Shown here piece by piece: positions 1 through 9,429 of a stretch of DNA of 64,000 bases (within the stretch, counting starts at the first letter, position 1; every line of letters begins with the position of its first letter). Location: contig CAAGKN010000007.1 of assembly GCA_900770415.1 (NCBI GenBank), positions 62,001-126,000 of the forward strand, read 5' to 3'. Source of the stretch: Clostridia bacterium (GTDB lineage Bacteria; Bacillota; Clostridia; TANB77; CAG-508). Below the pieces are notes generated by a model that did no database searches, had not been told where the DNA came from, and was given only the letters and a program-made list of their open reading frames with translations. The position numbers and the translations under genes are program-made.

Positions 1-62
1 AAAAGCATAAGTTATGATATATTATAAAAGTAAAAACTGTGTCTATGAAGGGATGGTAAAAA

Positions 63-1577
63 ATGAGTAGTAAAGGTAGAAGATATAATAGGTATGCAGA
101 ACCAAAACTTAACATGAAAAAAGTCTTGGGAGTAATTGTAGCAATATTAGTAATAGTGATGGTAATTGTTTCAATTGTAAATGTAATAAAAAATGGAAAA
201 GATAAAAACAAAGTAAAAAGCTACTCATACTATACAGCTTATGAAAATGGAAAATTTGGAGTAATAAATAGCGATGGAGAGATAGTTATTAATCCAGAGT
301 ATTCAGAAATAATAGCAATTCCAAATAAAGATGTTCCAATATTTGTTTGTACATACGATGTAAATGATCAAGATGGAACATATAAAACAAAAGTAATAAA
401 TCAAAAAAATGAAGAAATATTTAAAAATTATGACAAAGTAGAGGCAATAGACAATTTTGATTCAAAACAAAATATTTGGTATGAAGACAATGTTTTAAGA
501 GTTCAAAAAGACGGAAAATATGGATTAATAAACTTTGATGGAAGAGAAATTTTAGCTTGCGATTATGAAGAAATAATAGCACTAAAAGGAGTTACAAATA
601 ACTTATTAGTAAAAAAAGACGGTAAAGTAGGACTTGTAAACGAAAAAGGACAAACTATAATAAATACAGAATACAAAGAAATAAAAACATTAAAAGAAGG
701 ATATAAAAACGAGTACATAATAGTAAATGATAATAATCAATATGGAATAATAAGCACAACAGGAACAGTACTTGTAGAGCCAAAATATGAAGATGTAAAA
801 TACTTAAACAACTCTGAACTATTTGCAGTTAAAGAAGCAGGTGTTTGGAAATTAGTTAATAAAGATAACGAAATTTTAATAGATGGTGGATATGACAGCA
901 TAATAGAGGCAAAAGGTGAAAATGTAGTAGTAGAAAAAGGCGGAAAATACGGAGTTGTAACAACAAAAAATGAAGAGAAAATTCCAGTAGAATATGAAGA
1001 AATAAAATATACATTCTCTATATATTACATAGCTAAAACTGGTGGAAAATATGGAATTATTAATTTAAGCAATGAACAAGTTAAAGATTTTAACTATGTA
1101 AATATGAATTATGTAGAAAAGGGAGATTTTATACAAGCAGATGTATCAGATACAGAAACAGCAATATTTGATAATAACTTATCAGAAAAAATAAATGGAA
1201 TAGTATCTGAGATAAACCAAGAAAAAGGTTATATAAAAGTATATACAAATAACGAATATAAATATTACAACTTTAAATTTGAAGAGAAAAAATCTTCAGA
1301 TATATTAACAACTAATAGCTTATTCTTAAGCAAAAAAGATGGAAAATATGGATATGTAAATAAAGAGGGAAAAGTAGTAGTAGACTATATATATGAAGAC
1401 GGAACAGAGCAAAATTCATCTGGATTTGCTGCTGTAAAAAAAGACGGAGTATGGGGTAGTATAAACAAAATAGGTGCTGTAACATTAGAACCATCAGTAA
1501 ATTTAGATAACAACATATATACAGTATTTATAGGAAAATGGCACTTAAATGATAGTGGAATATATTATGAAAAATAG
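63..1577 (+). CDS. WG-repeat membrane-anchored protein
   Basis: A 504-residue protein with a basic N-terminus and one hydrophobic segment at about residues 20-42, which would leave the rest outside the membrane. The remainder is built of about nine WG-type repeats; each has a core like KDGKYGLIN followed by G and, some ten residues later, a Y-E-E-I or Y-K-E-I turn. Such repeats form beta-rich surface domains of unknown ligand in many Clostridia. The ATG at 63 follows a G-rich stretch (gggatgg). It stands alone: a strong hairpin follows the stop. The family assignment is safe, the function is unknown. Confidence 0.85.
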   Translation: MSSKGRRYNRYAEPKLNMKKVLGVIVAILVIVMVIVSIVNVIKNGKDKNKVKSYSYYTAYENGKFGVINSDGEIVINPEYSEIIAIPNKDVPIFVCTYDVNDQDGTYKTKVINQKNEEIFKNYDKVEAIDNFDSKQNIWYEDNVLRVQKDGKYGLINFDGREILACDYEEIIALKGVTNNLLVKKDGKVGLVNEKGQTIINTEYKEIKTLKEGYKNEYIIVNDNNQYGIISTTGTVLVEPKYEDVKYLNNSELFAVKEAGVWKLVNKDNEILIDGGYDSIIEAKGENVVVEKGGKYGVVTTKNEEKIPVEYEEIKYTFSIYYIAKTGGKYGIINLSNEQVKDFNYVNMNYVEKGDFIQADVSDTETAIFDNNLSEKINGIVSEINQEKGYIKVYTNNEYKYYNFKFEEKKSSDILTTNSLFLSKKDGKYGYVNKEGKVVVDYIYEDGTEQNSSGFAAVKKDGVWGSINKIGAVTLEPSVNLDNNIYTVFIGKWHLNDSGIYYEK

Positions 1578-1578
1578 C

Positions 1579-1610
1579 AGAATAAAAGGGGGATATTCCC
1601 CTTTTATTCT
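1579..1610 (+). terminator. Hairpin terminator after the WG-repeat gene
   Basis: A 13-bp perfect inverted repeat (AGAATAAAAGGGG and its complement) with a GATATT loop directly follows the stop codon. The descending arm carries four T. A long T-run after the stem is absent, so efficiency is uncertain. Confidence 0.6.
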
Positions 1611-1648
1611 TAAATAAGAAAACCAGTTTGCAAAAGAGGAGAAGAAAA

Positions 1649-2896
1649 ATGGAGTTAAAAGTAAAATATCAATATACATATTTTATAAAACCGTTTTTAA
1701 TTAAAGAAAACAAATATAAAAAGTATTTATTAAGTCTATTAAAGAATGAAAAATTTGAATTAAAGTTTTTCGAAAAAGAAAGAGATTTAAATATATATTC
1801 ATACTTTTTGCCAGAAATAAGAGATTATATTTTTCCAACATTTAATTATGATAAACAAAAAGTAAAAGAATTTGAAGAGATGGATAATGTGCTTAAATCT
1901 AATCTTTTAGCAGATTTACATTGCAATGTATTTAATTATAAATTAAGTAAAAAAGCACAAGGCAAAGTAAATGATAATGAAGGGATATTTTTTAATATAA
2001 CAAATATAGAAGTTGTTTGTTTTGATTCAGGAATATGTTTTTTATTGATAAAGACAGATTTGGAAAACAACCAAAATTTTTCAAATTTACTAGACTTTAA
2101 TTATAAATTTAAAGACATAAATTCAGAATTTTCAAAATTAAAAGAGTATAACAATATAAAAATACAAACAGACGAATTTAGCAATATGAAAGAAATGCCA
2201 CAGTTTATTCAAGAAGTAATAGGGGTAAACAGCAAACTTGCAGAGCTAAGAGATATAGATATGTATAACAGAAGATTTTTTGTTTATACGTATGCTTGTG
2301 TAGAACAGGATAATTGGGAAAAATTTAGTGATATAGAAAATGACTTTATAAAATTTACAAATGTATTACCAAATAACAATACAATTGCTTTTAATGGAGA
2401 AAAGTTAGAGAAAATAGTTGAAACAGTTGAGCAGTTTAAAAATGCGAGATTTGGATTTACAAAGCAAAGTGCAACATTTTTGGCATCTGGTATAGACACA
2501 AACAACTATACAAAATTATTATTTGAGTACGATAATGACTATTTATATACATTAATATTCAGCTTATATCAAAGAATCTATTTAAAAAAGATGGAGATGG
2601 ATTTAAAAAGCAAAAAGAATATTGACAGTATACGAAGGAGGTTTACTAAATTTACAAAAGAAATATGGGGAAAAGAGTTAACAAATTCGGTTACAGGAAC
2701 CACATTTTATAGTAAATGGAAAAAGACTTTTGAGCTAGAAGAGATATATAATAACATAAAAAATAAATATGATGTTATTTACAAGGATTCGTCTGTAGAA
2801 AAAGAAAATAAAGTAAATAAAGTAATTTTAATTGCATTATCAGTATCTTTGTTATTAAACGTAATTAATTTATTTGTACTAATGAAAATAAAGTAA
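1649..2896 (+). CDS. Hypothetical protein with C-terminal membrane anchor
   Basis: About 415 residues; I do not recognise the family. The ATG at 1649 is preferred over an upstream TTG at 1628 because the Shine-Dalgarno-like AGAGGAG lies between them. The body is rich in K, E, N and F with no obvious catalytic motif. The last about 22 residues are a hydrophobic helix ending in a short basic tail, as in tail-anchored membrane proteins. It precedes acpS by 20 bases, so co-transcription is likely. No signal peptide is visible. An intracellular, membrane-tethered protein is the most that can be said. Confidence 0.75.
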   Translation: MELKVKYQYTYFIKPFLIKENKYKKYLLSLLKNEKFELKFFEKERDLNIYSYFLPEIRDYIFPTFNYDKQKVKEFEEMDNVLKSNLLADLHCNVFNYKLSKKAQGKVNDNEGIFFNITNIEVVCFDSGICFLLIKTDLENNQNFSNLLDFNYKFKDINSEFSKLKEYNNIKIQTDEFSNMKEMPQFIQEVIGVNSKLAELRDIDMYNRRFFVYTYACVEQDNWEKFSDIENDFIKFTNVLPNNNTIAFNGEKLEKIVETVEQFKNARFGFTKQSATFLASGIDTNNYTKLLFEYDNDYLYTLIFSLYQRIYLKKMEMDLKSKKNIDSIRRRFTKFTKEIWGKELTNSVTGTTFYSKWKKTFELEEIYNNIKNKYDVIYKDSSVEKENKVNKVILIALSVSLLLNVINLFVLMKIK

Positions 2897-2916
2897 TTAT
2901 AAAACGAGGAGGAAAA

Positions 2917-3295
2917 ATGAAAACCTTTTGTGGAACAGATATAATAGAAATAAGCAGAATAAAAGAATCAATAGAAAGGTCTCGGAGAAAGATTTTTAAA
3001 CATAATTTATACTCCGGCAGAAATTGAATATTGCGAAAGCAAAAAGAATGCAAAATACTATCATTATGCGGGAAGATTTGCGGCCAAAGAAGCAATATAT
3101 AAAGCCATATCAGTACTTTTAAAGAACAAGTTTGATATATCTTGGCATAATGCACAAGTAATAAATGATAAAAACGGAAATCCACAAATAGAATTTCTAG
3201 ATATAAAATTTGATAAATTAAAAAGTATTGATATATCAATATCACATTGCAAAGAATATGCAGTTGCAACAGTAGTTGCAGTAGTGGAGGACTAA
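2917..3295 (+). CDS. acpS: Holo-[acyl-carrier-protein] synthase, with +1 recoding site
   Basis: AcpS transfers 4'-phosphopantetheine from CoA to acyl carrier protein for fatty-acid synthesis. The restored product is 125 residues, the usual AcpS size. It shows GTDIIEISRI at the N-terminus (the metal-binding Asp region) and the hallmark GRFAAKEAIYKA. An AGGAGG site precedes the ATG at 2917. The frame is broken once: after TCT (Ser22) there is an extra C at 2983 before GGA (Gly23), making a zero-frame CGG at 2983-2985. Read straight, translation would stop at about 3028. Reading C-GGA as +1 to glycine gives SGERF and then the intact remainder. It overlaps neither neighbour; tatD starts 2 bases later. 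A true pseudogene is the alternative, but acpS is normally essential. Confidence 0.9.
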
Positions 3296-3296
3296 A

Positions 3297-4073
3297 ATGG
3301 AACTTTTTGATTCACATGCACATTATAATGATGAAAAATTTAATGAAGATAGAGAAGAAATTCTAAAAGAAATATATAAATCTGGTGTAACAAAATTAGT
3401 AAATGCAGGTTATAGCTTAGAATCTTCTAAAAGTGCAATAGAAATAGCAAATTTACATGATTTTATATATTCAACAGTTGGAATTTCTCCAAACGATATA
3501 GAAAATTATAAAAAGGAAGATTTGCACGAAATAGAAAAACTTGCTAAAAGCCCTAAGGTGGTTGCAATAGGCGAAATTGGATTGGATTATTATTGGAACA
3601 AAGAAAATAAAGATTTGCAAAAAGAGGTTTTTATATCTCAAATTGAAATAGCAAATAAACTTAACTTGCCAATAGTTATTCATACAAGAGAAGCGATATA
3701 TGATACACTTGAAATATTAAAGAACAACGAATGCAATAAAAAGGGAGTTTTTCACTGTTGCCCATTTAATGTGGACTTGGTTAGAGAAGGGCTAAAACTT
3801 GGCTTTTATATATCTTTTGCAGGACCAACAACATTTAAAAACAGTAAAAATGCAGGTGAAATAATAAATATGGTACCATTAGACAAAATGTTAATAGAAA
3901 CAGATTCACCATATCTTAGTCCAGAGCCATTAAGAGGAAAACGAAATGACTCTAGAAATGTAAAATACATTGCAAAAAAAATTGCAGAAGTAAAACAAAT
4001 TCCATTAGAAGAAGTTGCAAAAGTAACTTACGAAAATGCAAAAAGGATTTTTGATATAAAAAATGGAGGTTAG
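3297..4073 (+). CDS. tatD: TatD family metal-dependent hydrolase
   Basis: A TatD-type deoxyribonuclease/hydrolase of 258 residues, standard length. The metal ligands are visible: the N-terminal DSHAHYN (HxH), the glutamate in GEIGLDYYW, the histidines in VIHTRE and FHCC, and the aspartate in ETDSPYLSP near residue 205. The ATG follows GTGGAGG in the end of acpS. The DUF1292 gene follows at once, so acpS, tatD and that gene look like one transcript. The frame is intact. The exact substrate (DNA ends or nucleotide-derived) is not defined by sequence. Confidence 0.93.
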   Translation: MELFDSHAHYNDEKFNEDREEILKEIYKSGVTKLVNAGYSLESSKSAIEIANLHDFIYSTVGISPNDIENYKKEDLHEIEKLAKSPKVVAIGEIGLDYYWNKENKDLQKEVFISQIEIANKLNLPIVIHTREAIYDTLEILKNNECNKKGVFHCCPFNVDLVREGLKLGFYISFAGPTTFKNSKNAGEIINMVPLDKMLIETDSPYLSPEPLRGKRNDSRNVKYIAKKIAEVKQIPLEEVAKVTYENAKRIFDIKNGG

Positions 4074-4074
4074 A

Positions 4075-4311
4075 ATGAAAGACTATATTTATATATACAA
4101 TGAAAATGGAGAAAAAATAAAAATGGAAGCGGTAATAGCCTTAAAGCTTGACAACTCTGATGATGAATATATAGCATATAGAGAAGAGAATAATGCTGAC
4201 GATATATATGTTGCAAAAATAAAACCTCACACAAATGAATTGGATACAAATTTATCTGATAGGGAAAAAGAAATGCTAAAAGAAATAATAGAAAAACAAG
4301 TAAAGGAGTAG
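4075..4311 (+). CDS. DUF1292 family small protein
   Basis: A 78-residue acidic protein. The start at 4075 is chosen because GGAGG sits just upstream, inside the end of tatD. The pattern of a short beta-rich N-terminus, then DEYIAYREE and DIYVAKI, matches DUF1292 (YrzB-like) proteins common in Bacillota, whose role is unknown. It lies between tatD and a lipoprotein gene in the same direction with gaps of a few bases. Confidence 0.75.
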   Translation: MKDYIYIYNENGEKIKMEAVIALKLDNSDDEYIAYREENNADDIYVAKIKPHTNELDTNLSDREKEMLKEIIEKQVKE

Positions 4312-4315
4312 AAAC

Positions 4316-5896
4316 ATGAGAATACTTGTAAACAAGAATCATAAAAGCATAGAAATAACAAAAACGAATGGAATAAAAAGCAAAATTATGGGAGGACTAG
4401 CTGTGGCAGGAGCTACATTAATAATGTTTTCTGGATGTTCTAATTCAAATGCAATTGAGCAACCAGATAATACTACAATGGCATCTACCAGCATTTCAAA
4501 TAATGAAGATAACAAAACAACAGAAACATCTTTTAGAGAAGAAATAAAAGTAGACACAAAAACATTTGTAGAACCTAAAACAGTTGGAAGACAAGAAGAA
4601 ACAAAAGTACAAGCTAATACAAATTCATATAATAAACTTTTAAATGAACTAAAAGCAGAATTAGCTAAAAAAGGGTTTGATTCTGATGTAAATAATACTT
4701 TGATTAAAGCATTTGATGAATTGTACGAGAACTACAACAACTGGCAAGGCCTATATAAGGATCTACCTACAAGGGAAGATTTTATAGAAGACAAATTAAT
4801 AAATTCAATAAAGTATATTAAAGAATTTAATATATATGAAGAAGGGTCACCAGAGGCAGAAAAATTAATAAAAAAATATGGTGTGGGAAATATTACAACT
4901 GAAGATAATACAATATCAATAATCAATAATAACCAACAAGTTCCAATGATAGCATTACATGAGATAGCTCATGCCGAACAAAATATAGAAGAAAGTCCAG
5001 CAGCAGAAAAGAAAAATTACTATTATAATGGAGTGGATTTAAGCACAGCATTATGTGAGGGAGAAGCGACTTTTAATATGAAATTTACAGAAAGTCCATC
5101 TTCAGAGAAAGTAGACTATGATATTATAGACAATAATAATGGAGATACAGTAGAATATGGAAAATCAACAAGAAGAGGCTATGCAAAATATATGAATCTA
5201 TACGAGAATCTAAATTTATTTGCTGGATACAAAAATTTAGATTCTGTAAAAGGACAAAACATACCTGCACAAATTGAAAGTGCAATTTCAAAAAGATATG
5301 GAAATGAGCTAGCTTCAGAGGTAATGAGCAATTTGGCAGAATTAATAAAATTAGAAAACTCACACAACTCAAATGCTCAATATGAACAAGCAATAAAAAC
5401 ACAACAAACATTTTTAAAATGCATAGAAAAAGACATAGATTCATTAAATAGCAAAAAGGACGTAGAAGAATACATTAATATATATAGAGGATACAAATTA
5501 AATAATTTAGCTCAGGTAATTGACACAGATGGAAACAATATAACAAATGAAACCTTTGACATAGAAAGCTTGGATAATAAAATAATTTCGAAAATCTTAG
5601 AATATAATGCTATTCCAAATTTTACACAAAATAAAGAACTAAATAGGATGGCATTAAAAGCTATATTAATGGCAAGCAATGAACCATATTATGATAAGGA
5701 CGGCGTTTACAAAGAATTATACATACCTGATAATCTTGACAATACAAAATATACATATTTTGAAGAAAACGGCGTTGGTAATATAGTATTTAAATCTAAG
5801 AATGGTGAAAAGCTACAAATTTCATTTAATGGTGATGAAATAACCAATATACAAGAGCCTTCATTAGATAGAGGAGAATATGATTCGGAAAGATAA
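4316..5896 (+). CDS. Zincin-like lipoprotein with HEIAH motif
   Basis: A 526-residue protein. Residues 25-41 form a hydrophobic stretch ending in FSGC, a plausible lipobox, so it is probably a lipoprotein outside the membrane. Residues about 42-105 are a Ser/Thr/Asn/Glu-rich linker. At residues 215-219 there is HEIAH, the HExxH zinc site of metalloproteases. About 35 residues further is LCEGEATF, whose glutamate is placed like the third zinc ligand of gluzincins. The C-terminal half has no motif I recognise. AAGGAG precedes the ATG. The peptidase fold is inferred from motif spacing only; the substrate is unknown. Confidence 0.75.
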   Translation: MRILVNKNHKSIEITKTNGIKSKIMGGLAVAGATLIMFSGCSNSNAIEQPDNTTMASTSISNNEDNKTTETSFREEIKVDTKTFVEPKTVGRQEETKVQANTNSYNKLLNELKAELAKKGFDSDVNNTLIKAFDELYENYNNWQGLYKDLPTREDFIEDKLINSIKYIKEFNIYEEGSPEAEKLIKKYGVGNITTEDNTISIINNNQQVPMIALHEIAHAEQNIEESPAAEKKNYYYNGVDLSTALCEGEATFNMKFTESPSSEKVDYDIIDNNNGDTVEYGKSTRRGYAKYMNLYENLNLFAGYKNLDSVKGQNIPAQIESAISKRYGNELASEVMSNLAELIKLENSHNSNAQYEQAIKTQQTFLKCIEKDIDSLNSKKDVEEYINIYRGYKLNNLAQVIDTDGNNITNETFDIESLDNKIISKILEYNAIPNFTQNKELNRMALKAILMASNEPYYDKDGVYKELYIPDNLDNTKYTYFEENGVGNIVFKSKNGEKLQISFNGDEITNIQEPSLDRGEYDSER

Positions 5897-5912
5897 AGTG
5901 AATAAACAATAA

Positions 5913-5953
5913 AAAATAGGTTAGAATTCGAAAAGAATCTAACCTATTTTTTT
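5913..5953 (+). terminator. Rho-independent terminator
   Basis: The stem AAAATAGGTTAGA pairs with TCTAACCTATTTT and is followed by a T-run. It closes the acpS-tatD-lipoprotein transcript. Confidence 0.8.
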
Positions 5954-5992
5954 ATTGTGGTAGAGATACAAGAAGCACTACAAAGCCAAAAT

Positions 5993-6022
5993 TTGACACA
6001 AACATGTAAAATATGTTATAAT
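5993..6022 (+). promoter_or_regulatory. Sigma-A type promoter for the glucosaminidase gene
   Basis: Perfect TTGACA at 5993-5998 and TATAAT at 6017-6022 with an 18-base spacer, about 80 bases before the start codon. Confidence 0.75.
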
Positions 6023-6101
6023 ACAAGTGGAAGATTATTACATTTTTTAAAAAGCATATAAAAATAACCATTAATTATATATATGGAGGGAGGTAGTTAT
6101 T

Positions 6102-7481
6102 ATGAATATGATAACTAATAAAAAAGCAATTGCTTCAATGATTGTAGCAATTTTGTTAATAGGATTAACAACACCGATATTTGCAGCAACGAAAACAGCA
6201 ACAGTAAAAAGCACAACGGAGTTATATGCAGATACAAGCAAATCGAGTATAAGAGCACAAATATGTGCAGGACAAAAAGTGGAAGTGCTAAGTACAAATG
6301 GAAATTGGTGTAATGTAAAGTGGACAGTTACAGGATATGCACACAAAAACTATGTAAATAAATCAAATGGTGCGGTATTAAAAGAAGGACCAAATATTTA
6401 CTCTGATGCAAATCATTCAAATAGAATTGGTGATTTGAGACATGGAAGAGTAAATATTTTAGACAATAAAAAATTATATGGAAATTATTATAGAGTATCA
6501 TTTTACGATACAGGATATGTTCAAAAATCAGCTTTAAATATAAGCAGTACAGGAAGTAGTAGTACAGGAAATAACAAACCATCAAGCTCTTCAAGTTCAT
6601 CAGGAAGTATATTAGCAGCACTACTAAGATTAACAGTTAAAGGGGCAGAAAAAGGAGCAGAAGTTACATTGAAAGCTTTCTCTGGATTACTAGGAAGATT
6701 AAAGGGAGGATCATCAACAGCAAAACCAGAGTACAATTTAACTTTAAATAAAACAAGTATAGAAATAAAAGAAGGAAGTACAGCAACAATAACAGCAACA
6801 TATAAAGAAAGAACAGTAACACCAAAATATAAATCAAGCGATACAAATATAGCAACAGTAGATTCATCAGGAACAGTAAAAGGTATAAAGAAAGGAAATG
6901 CAACAATAACAGCAACATACAATGGAAAGAAAGCAACTGCTAAAGTTACAGTTTCTGCAAAAGCACAAGAGACAACAGGAACATCTTTAAAAAACACAAG
7001 AGTTAATATAAATTCAATCGTGAAAACAGACGATGCTAATGCTTTGCCAAAACCAACTAAAAGTCAATTAGAATATATAATCAAAAATGCAAGGATAACA
7101 AGAACATCACAAAACGGAAGAAAAAGAAGTGATAATTTAATGGAAAATATAGATACTTTTATGTATATTCAGGAAAATTATAATGTAAATGCAATATTTG
7201 CAATAGCAGTAGCTATACAAGAATCATCAGCTGGAAACTCTTCAGCTGCTAGAAATAGAAACAACTGGTTCGGAATAATGAATGAAAATGGAACAAAGAG
7301 TTTTGAATCAGCAGAAGAGTGTATAATAGGATTTGGAAAGTTAATAAGTGGTAATACATACTTCAAAAGTTCGAAAACTAGTATTTATAAAATAGGGAAT
7401 ACTTACTGTGACCCACCAGAAAACTGGATAAAAGAAATAACAAGTCACATGAATAGTTTATATAGAGCGGCTGAAAAATAA
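6102..7481 (+). CDS. Secreted SH3/Big2/glucosaminidase cell-wall hydrolase
   Basis: A 459-residue exported protein. The signal peptide spans about residues 1-30 (two lysines, hydrophobic core, ends at IFAATK). Two bacterial SH3-like segments follow (about 35-85 and 90-145), then a Ser/Gly linker, a Big_2 Ig-like domain (about 205-280, with KSSDTNIATVDSSGTVKGIKKG), and a C-terminal endo-beta-N-acetylglucosaminidase-like domain (about 320-459) with AIAVAIQESSAGNS and RNNWFGIM. The Glu in QESSAG is in the position of the catalytic glutamate. GGGAGG precedes the start; ATG at 6108 is an alternative. It likely cleaves peptidoglycan glycan strands. Confidence 0.85.
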   Translation: MNMITNKKAIASMIVAILLIGLTTPIFAATKTATVKSTTELYADTSKSSIRAQICAGQKVEVLSTNGNWCNVKWTVTGYAHKNYVNKSNGAVLKEGPNIYSDANHSNRIGDLRHGRVNILDNKKLYGNYYRVSFYDTGYVQKSALNISSTGSSSTGNNKPSSSSSSSGSILAALLRLTVKGAEKGAEVTLKAFSGLLGRLKGGSSTAKPEYNLTLNKTSIEIKEGSTATITATYKERTVTPKYKSSDTNIATVDSSGTVKGIKKGNATITATYNGKKATAKVTVSAKAQETTGTSLKNTRVNINSIVKTDDANALPKPTKSQLEYIIKNARITRTSQNGRKRSDNLMENIDTFMYIQENYNVNAIFAIAVAIQESSAGNSSAARNRNNWFGIMNENGTKSFESAEECIIGFGKLISGNTYFKSSKTSIYKIGNTYCDPPENWIKEITSHMNSLYRAAEK

Positions 7482-7491
7482 TCAGGCAAAT

Positions 7492-7527
7492 AAATAAGCT
7501 AGTGCTTTAAGCACTAGCTTATTTTGT
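7492..7527. terminator. Bidirectional terminator between convergent genes
   Basis: AAATAAGCTAGTGCTT and its complement form a nearly perfect long stem, flanked by A-run and T-run, between the converging glucosaminidase and lemA genes. It can serve both strands. Confidence 0.8.
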
Positions 7528-7535
7528 TTGCATTA

Positions 7536-8087
7536 TTATTTGTTAAAATCAACTTTAACATTTTTTCTAGCTTCTTCGCTTTCTACTTTAAAGAACTCTT
7601 CTGCTTTAAATCCAAACATAGAAGCAATAATATTAGAAGGAAAAACCTCTAATTTAGTGTTATACATTGTTACGCTATCATTATAAAATTGTCTTGAGAA
7701 AGAAATTTTATTTTCTGTATTTTGTAGTTCTTGTTGTAATTCAGAGAAATTTTGGTTAGCTTTTAAATCTGGATAACTTTCAGAAACTGCCATAATAGTT
7801 TTTAAAGCTCCTGATAATTGATTATCAAGTTCTGCTTTTTCATGAATAGTACCAGCATTTGCCCAAGATGTTCTAAGCTCTGCAACTTTTGTTAATACAT
7901 CACTTTCATGAGTCATATAACCTTTTACTGTTTCTACTAAATTTGGTATTAAATCAAATCTTCTTTGTAATTGAACATCAATTTGACTCCAAGAATTTTT
8001 TACTTTTTGTCTTAGTCTAACTAAATTATTGTACATAGAAATTACAAGAATTACTAATAATACAACAATGGCTATTGCAATCCACAT
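7536..8087 (-). CDS. lemA: LemA family membrane protein
   Basis: 183 residues with an N-terminal transmembrane helix (about 3-20) and a long helical domain. LemA features are clear: NLVRLRQKVKNSWSQIDVQLQRR, the conserved DLIPNLVETVKGY, and YPDLKANQNF with RQFYNDSV later. The family is membrane-anchored with unknown biochemical role. AGGAGG lies just upstream of the ATG on the minus strand. It is monocistronic, convergent with the glucosaminidase and divergent from the 3D-domain gene. Confidence 0.92.
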   Translation of the reverse strand: MWIAIAIVVLLVILVISMYNNLVRLRQKVKNSWSQIDVQLQRRFDLIPNLVETVKGYMTHESDVLTKVAELRTSWANAGTIHEKAELDNQLSGALKTIMAVSESYPDLKANQNFSELQQELQNTENKISFSRQFYNDSVTMYNTKLEVFPSNIIASMFGFKAEEFFKVESEEARKNVKVDFNK

Positions 8088-8279
8088 AATAAAGACCTCC
8101 TATTAAAATAAATTTACGAATTCATTATAGCATACCGAAAACAGCATAGCAAGGAATAATTAAGCAAATTCCAATTTATCTGTTAAATCATATATTATAT
8201 AAACCTTGTTTCCTTATGCATATTTTTGGTACAAGCAGCATATAATTATACTACGGAAATAACAAAAAAGTTTCCAAAT

Positions 8280-8308
8280 TTGACAAAACTTTCAAAAAAT
8301 GGTATAAT
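8280..8308 (+). promoter_or_regulatory. Sigma-A type promoter for the 3D-domain gene
   Basis: TTGACA at 8280-8285 and TATAAT at 8303-8308 with a 17-base spacer, 37 bases before the chosen start codon. Confidence 0.75.
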
Positions 8309-8344
8309 TAAAAAGGTCGCTTGAAGGAGGGATTAAATATTCTT

Positions 8345-9265
8345 ATGAATAAACAAAAACATTCGCATATATCATATAAAAAGATTATTGCATTAAGTAT
8401 ATTATTTGTTGTAATCTTAGGGATATCGGTATTAGCGGGAAATGTAAAAGTAAACAGTGTTAAAATAAAATTTTCAAACAACCACGAAATCACAGTTTTA
8501 ACATCAAAAACAAAAGTATCAGAAATATTAGAAGAAAACCATATAATGCTTTCATCAGATGAAGTAGTAACACCTTCACTAGAAGAAGAACTTACATCTG
8601 CAAATGCAATAGTAATTTCACTAAACGGACAAGAGCCAACACAAATTGCAGAAGTAAATAATGAAAGTTTAGAAACAAATATAGAAGAAAGAGCACAAAG
8701 CTATACAGACATAATAGAAGAAATAATAACAGTTAAAGAAGAAATACCATTTGAAACAATAACAAAAGATGTTTCAAACGGAAGTAGTACAGTAAATAAA
8801 GTTATACAAGCTGGTAAAAAAGGTTTAAAAGAAGTAACTTACAAAGTTAGATATAAAGGCGATGTAGAAGTAGAAAGAATAGAGTTATCTTCTAAAGTAA
8901 TAAAAGAGCCAGTAAACAAAGTAGTTCAAATACAAACAGTTACAGCAAGAAGTTCATCAAGAGGTAATGCAGTAACAACTGCATCAAGTGGAAGATATAA
9001 AGTTACAGCATACTGTTCATGTGCAAGATGTTGTGGTAAAACAAATGGTATTACAGCCTCAGGAAGAAGAGCAACAGCAAACCATACAGTTGCAGCTCCA
9101 AGTACATTTGCTTTTGGAACACAAATGGTTATAAACGGAAAAACTTATGTTGTAGAAGACAGAGGTGGAGCAATACAAGGTAATAGAATAGATATTTATA
9201 TGAATTCACATTCAGAAGCATTAGCATGGGGAGTAAGATACTTAGACGTAGAAGTAATAAAATAA
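8345..9265 (+). CDS. DUF348/G5/3D-domain secreted cell-wall protein (YabE-like)
   Basis: About 306 residues. An N-terminal membrane or signal segment is at about 12-30. A ubiquitin-like DUF348 domain follows (about 35-85), then a G5 domain (about 115-190), and a C-terminal 3D domain (about 215-306) with YCSCARCCGKT, ITASG and EDRGG followed by RIDIY; the Asp residues are those of the 3D/MltA-like barrel. Relatives are resuscitation-factor or lytic-transglycosylase proteins. AAGGAGG is at 8324-8330; the first in-frame ATG is at 8345, a long spacing, so the start is uncertain (TTG at 8321 overlaps the ribosome site). Confidence 0.85.
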   Translation: MNKQKHSHISYKKIIALSILFVVILGISVLAGNVKVNSVKIKFSNNHEITVLTSKTKVSEILEENHIMLSSDEVVTPSLEEELTSANAIVISLNGQEPTQIAEVNNESLETNIEERAQSYTDIIEEIITVKEEIPFETITKDVSNGSSTVNKVIQAGKKGLKEVTYKVRYKGDVEVERIELSSKVIKEPVNKVVQIQTVTARSSSRGNAVTTASSGRYKVTAYCSCARCCGKTNGITASGRRATANHTVAAPSTFAFGTQMVINGKTYVVEDRGGAIQGNRIDIYMNSHSEALAWGVRYLDVEVIK

Positions 9266-9274
9266 AAATAATAC

Positions 9275-9308
9275 AAAAAATAGGGGAAAACAAATCCCCT
9301 ATTTTTTT
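9275..9308 (+). terminator. Rho-independent terminator
   Basis: AAAAAATAGGGG and CCCCTATTTTTTT form a stem around an A-rich loop, right after the 3D-domain gene. Confidence 0.85.
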
Positions 9309-9429
9309 ATTGTATAGGAAAAACCGTCTCACTTCGCACTTCACACTTCCATTATTTAAAAGAAAAAACATTGTAAAAAAATTATATATATGATATAAAA
9401 TAAATATTAACAAGTAAAGGAAGGTACAA

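Noticed and set aside
6528..6997. Minus-strand frame opposite the glucosaminidase gene
   Set aside because: Shadow of the coding frame in AT-rich DNA; no ribosome site, hydrophobic low-complexity product.
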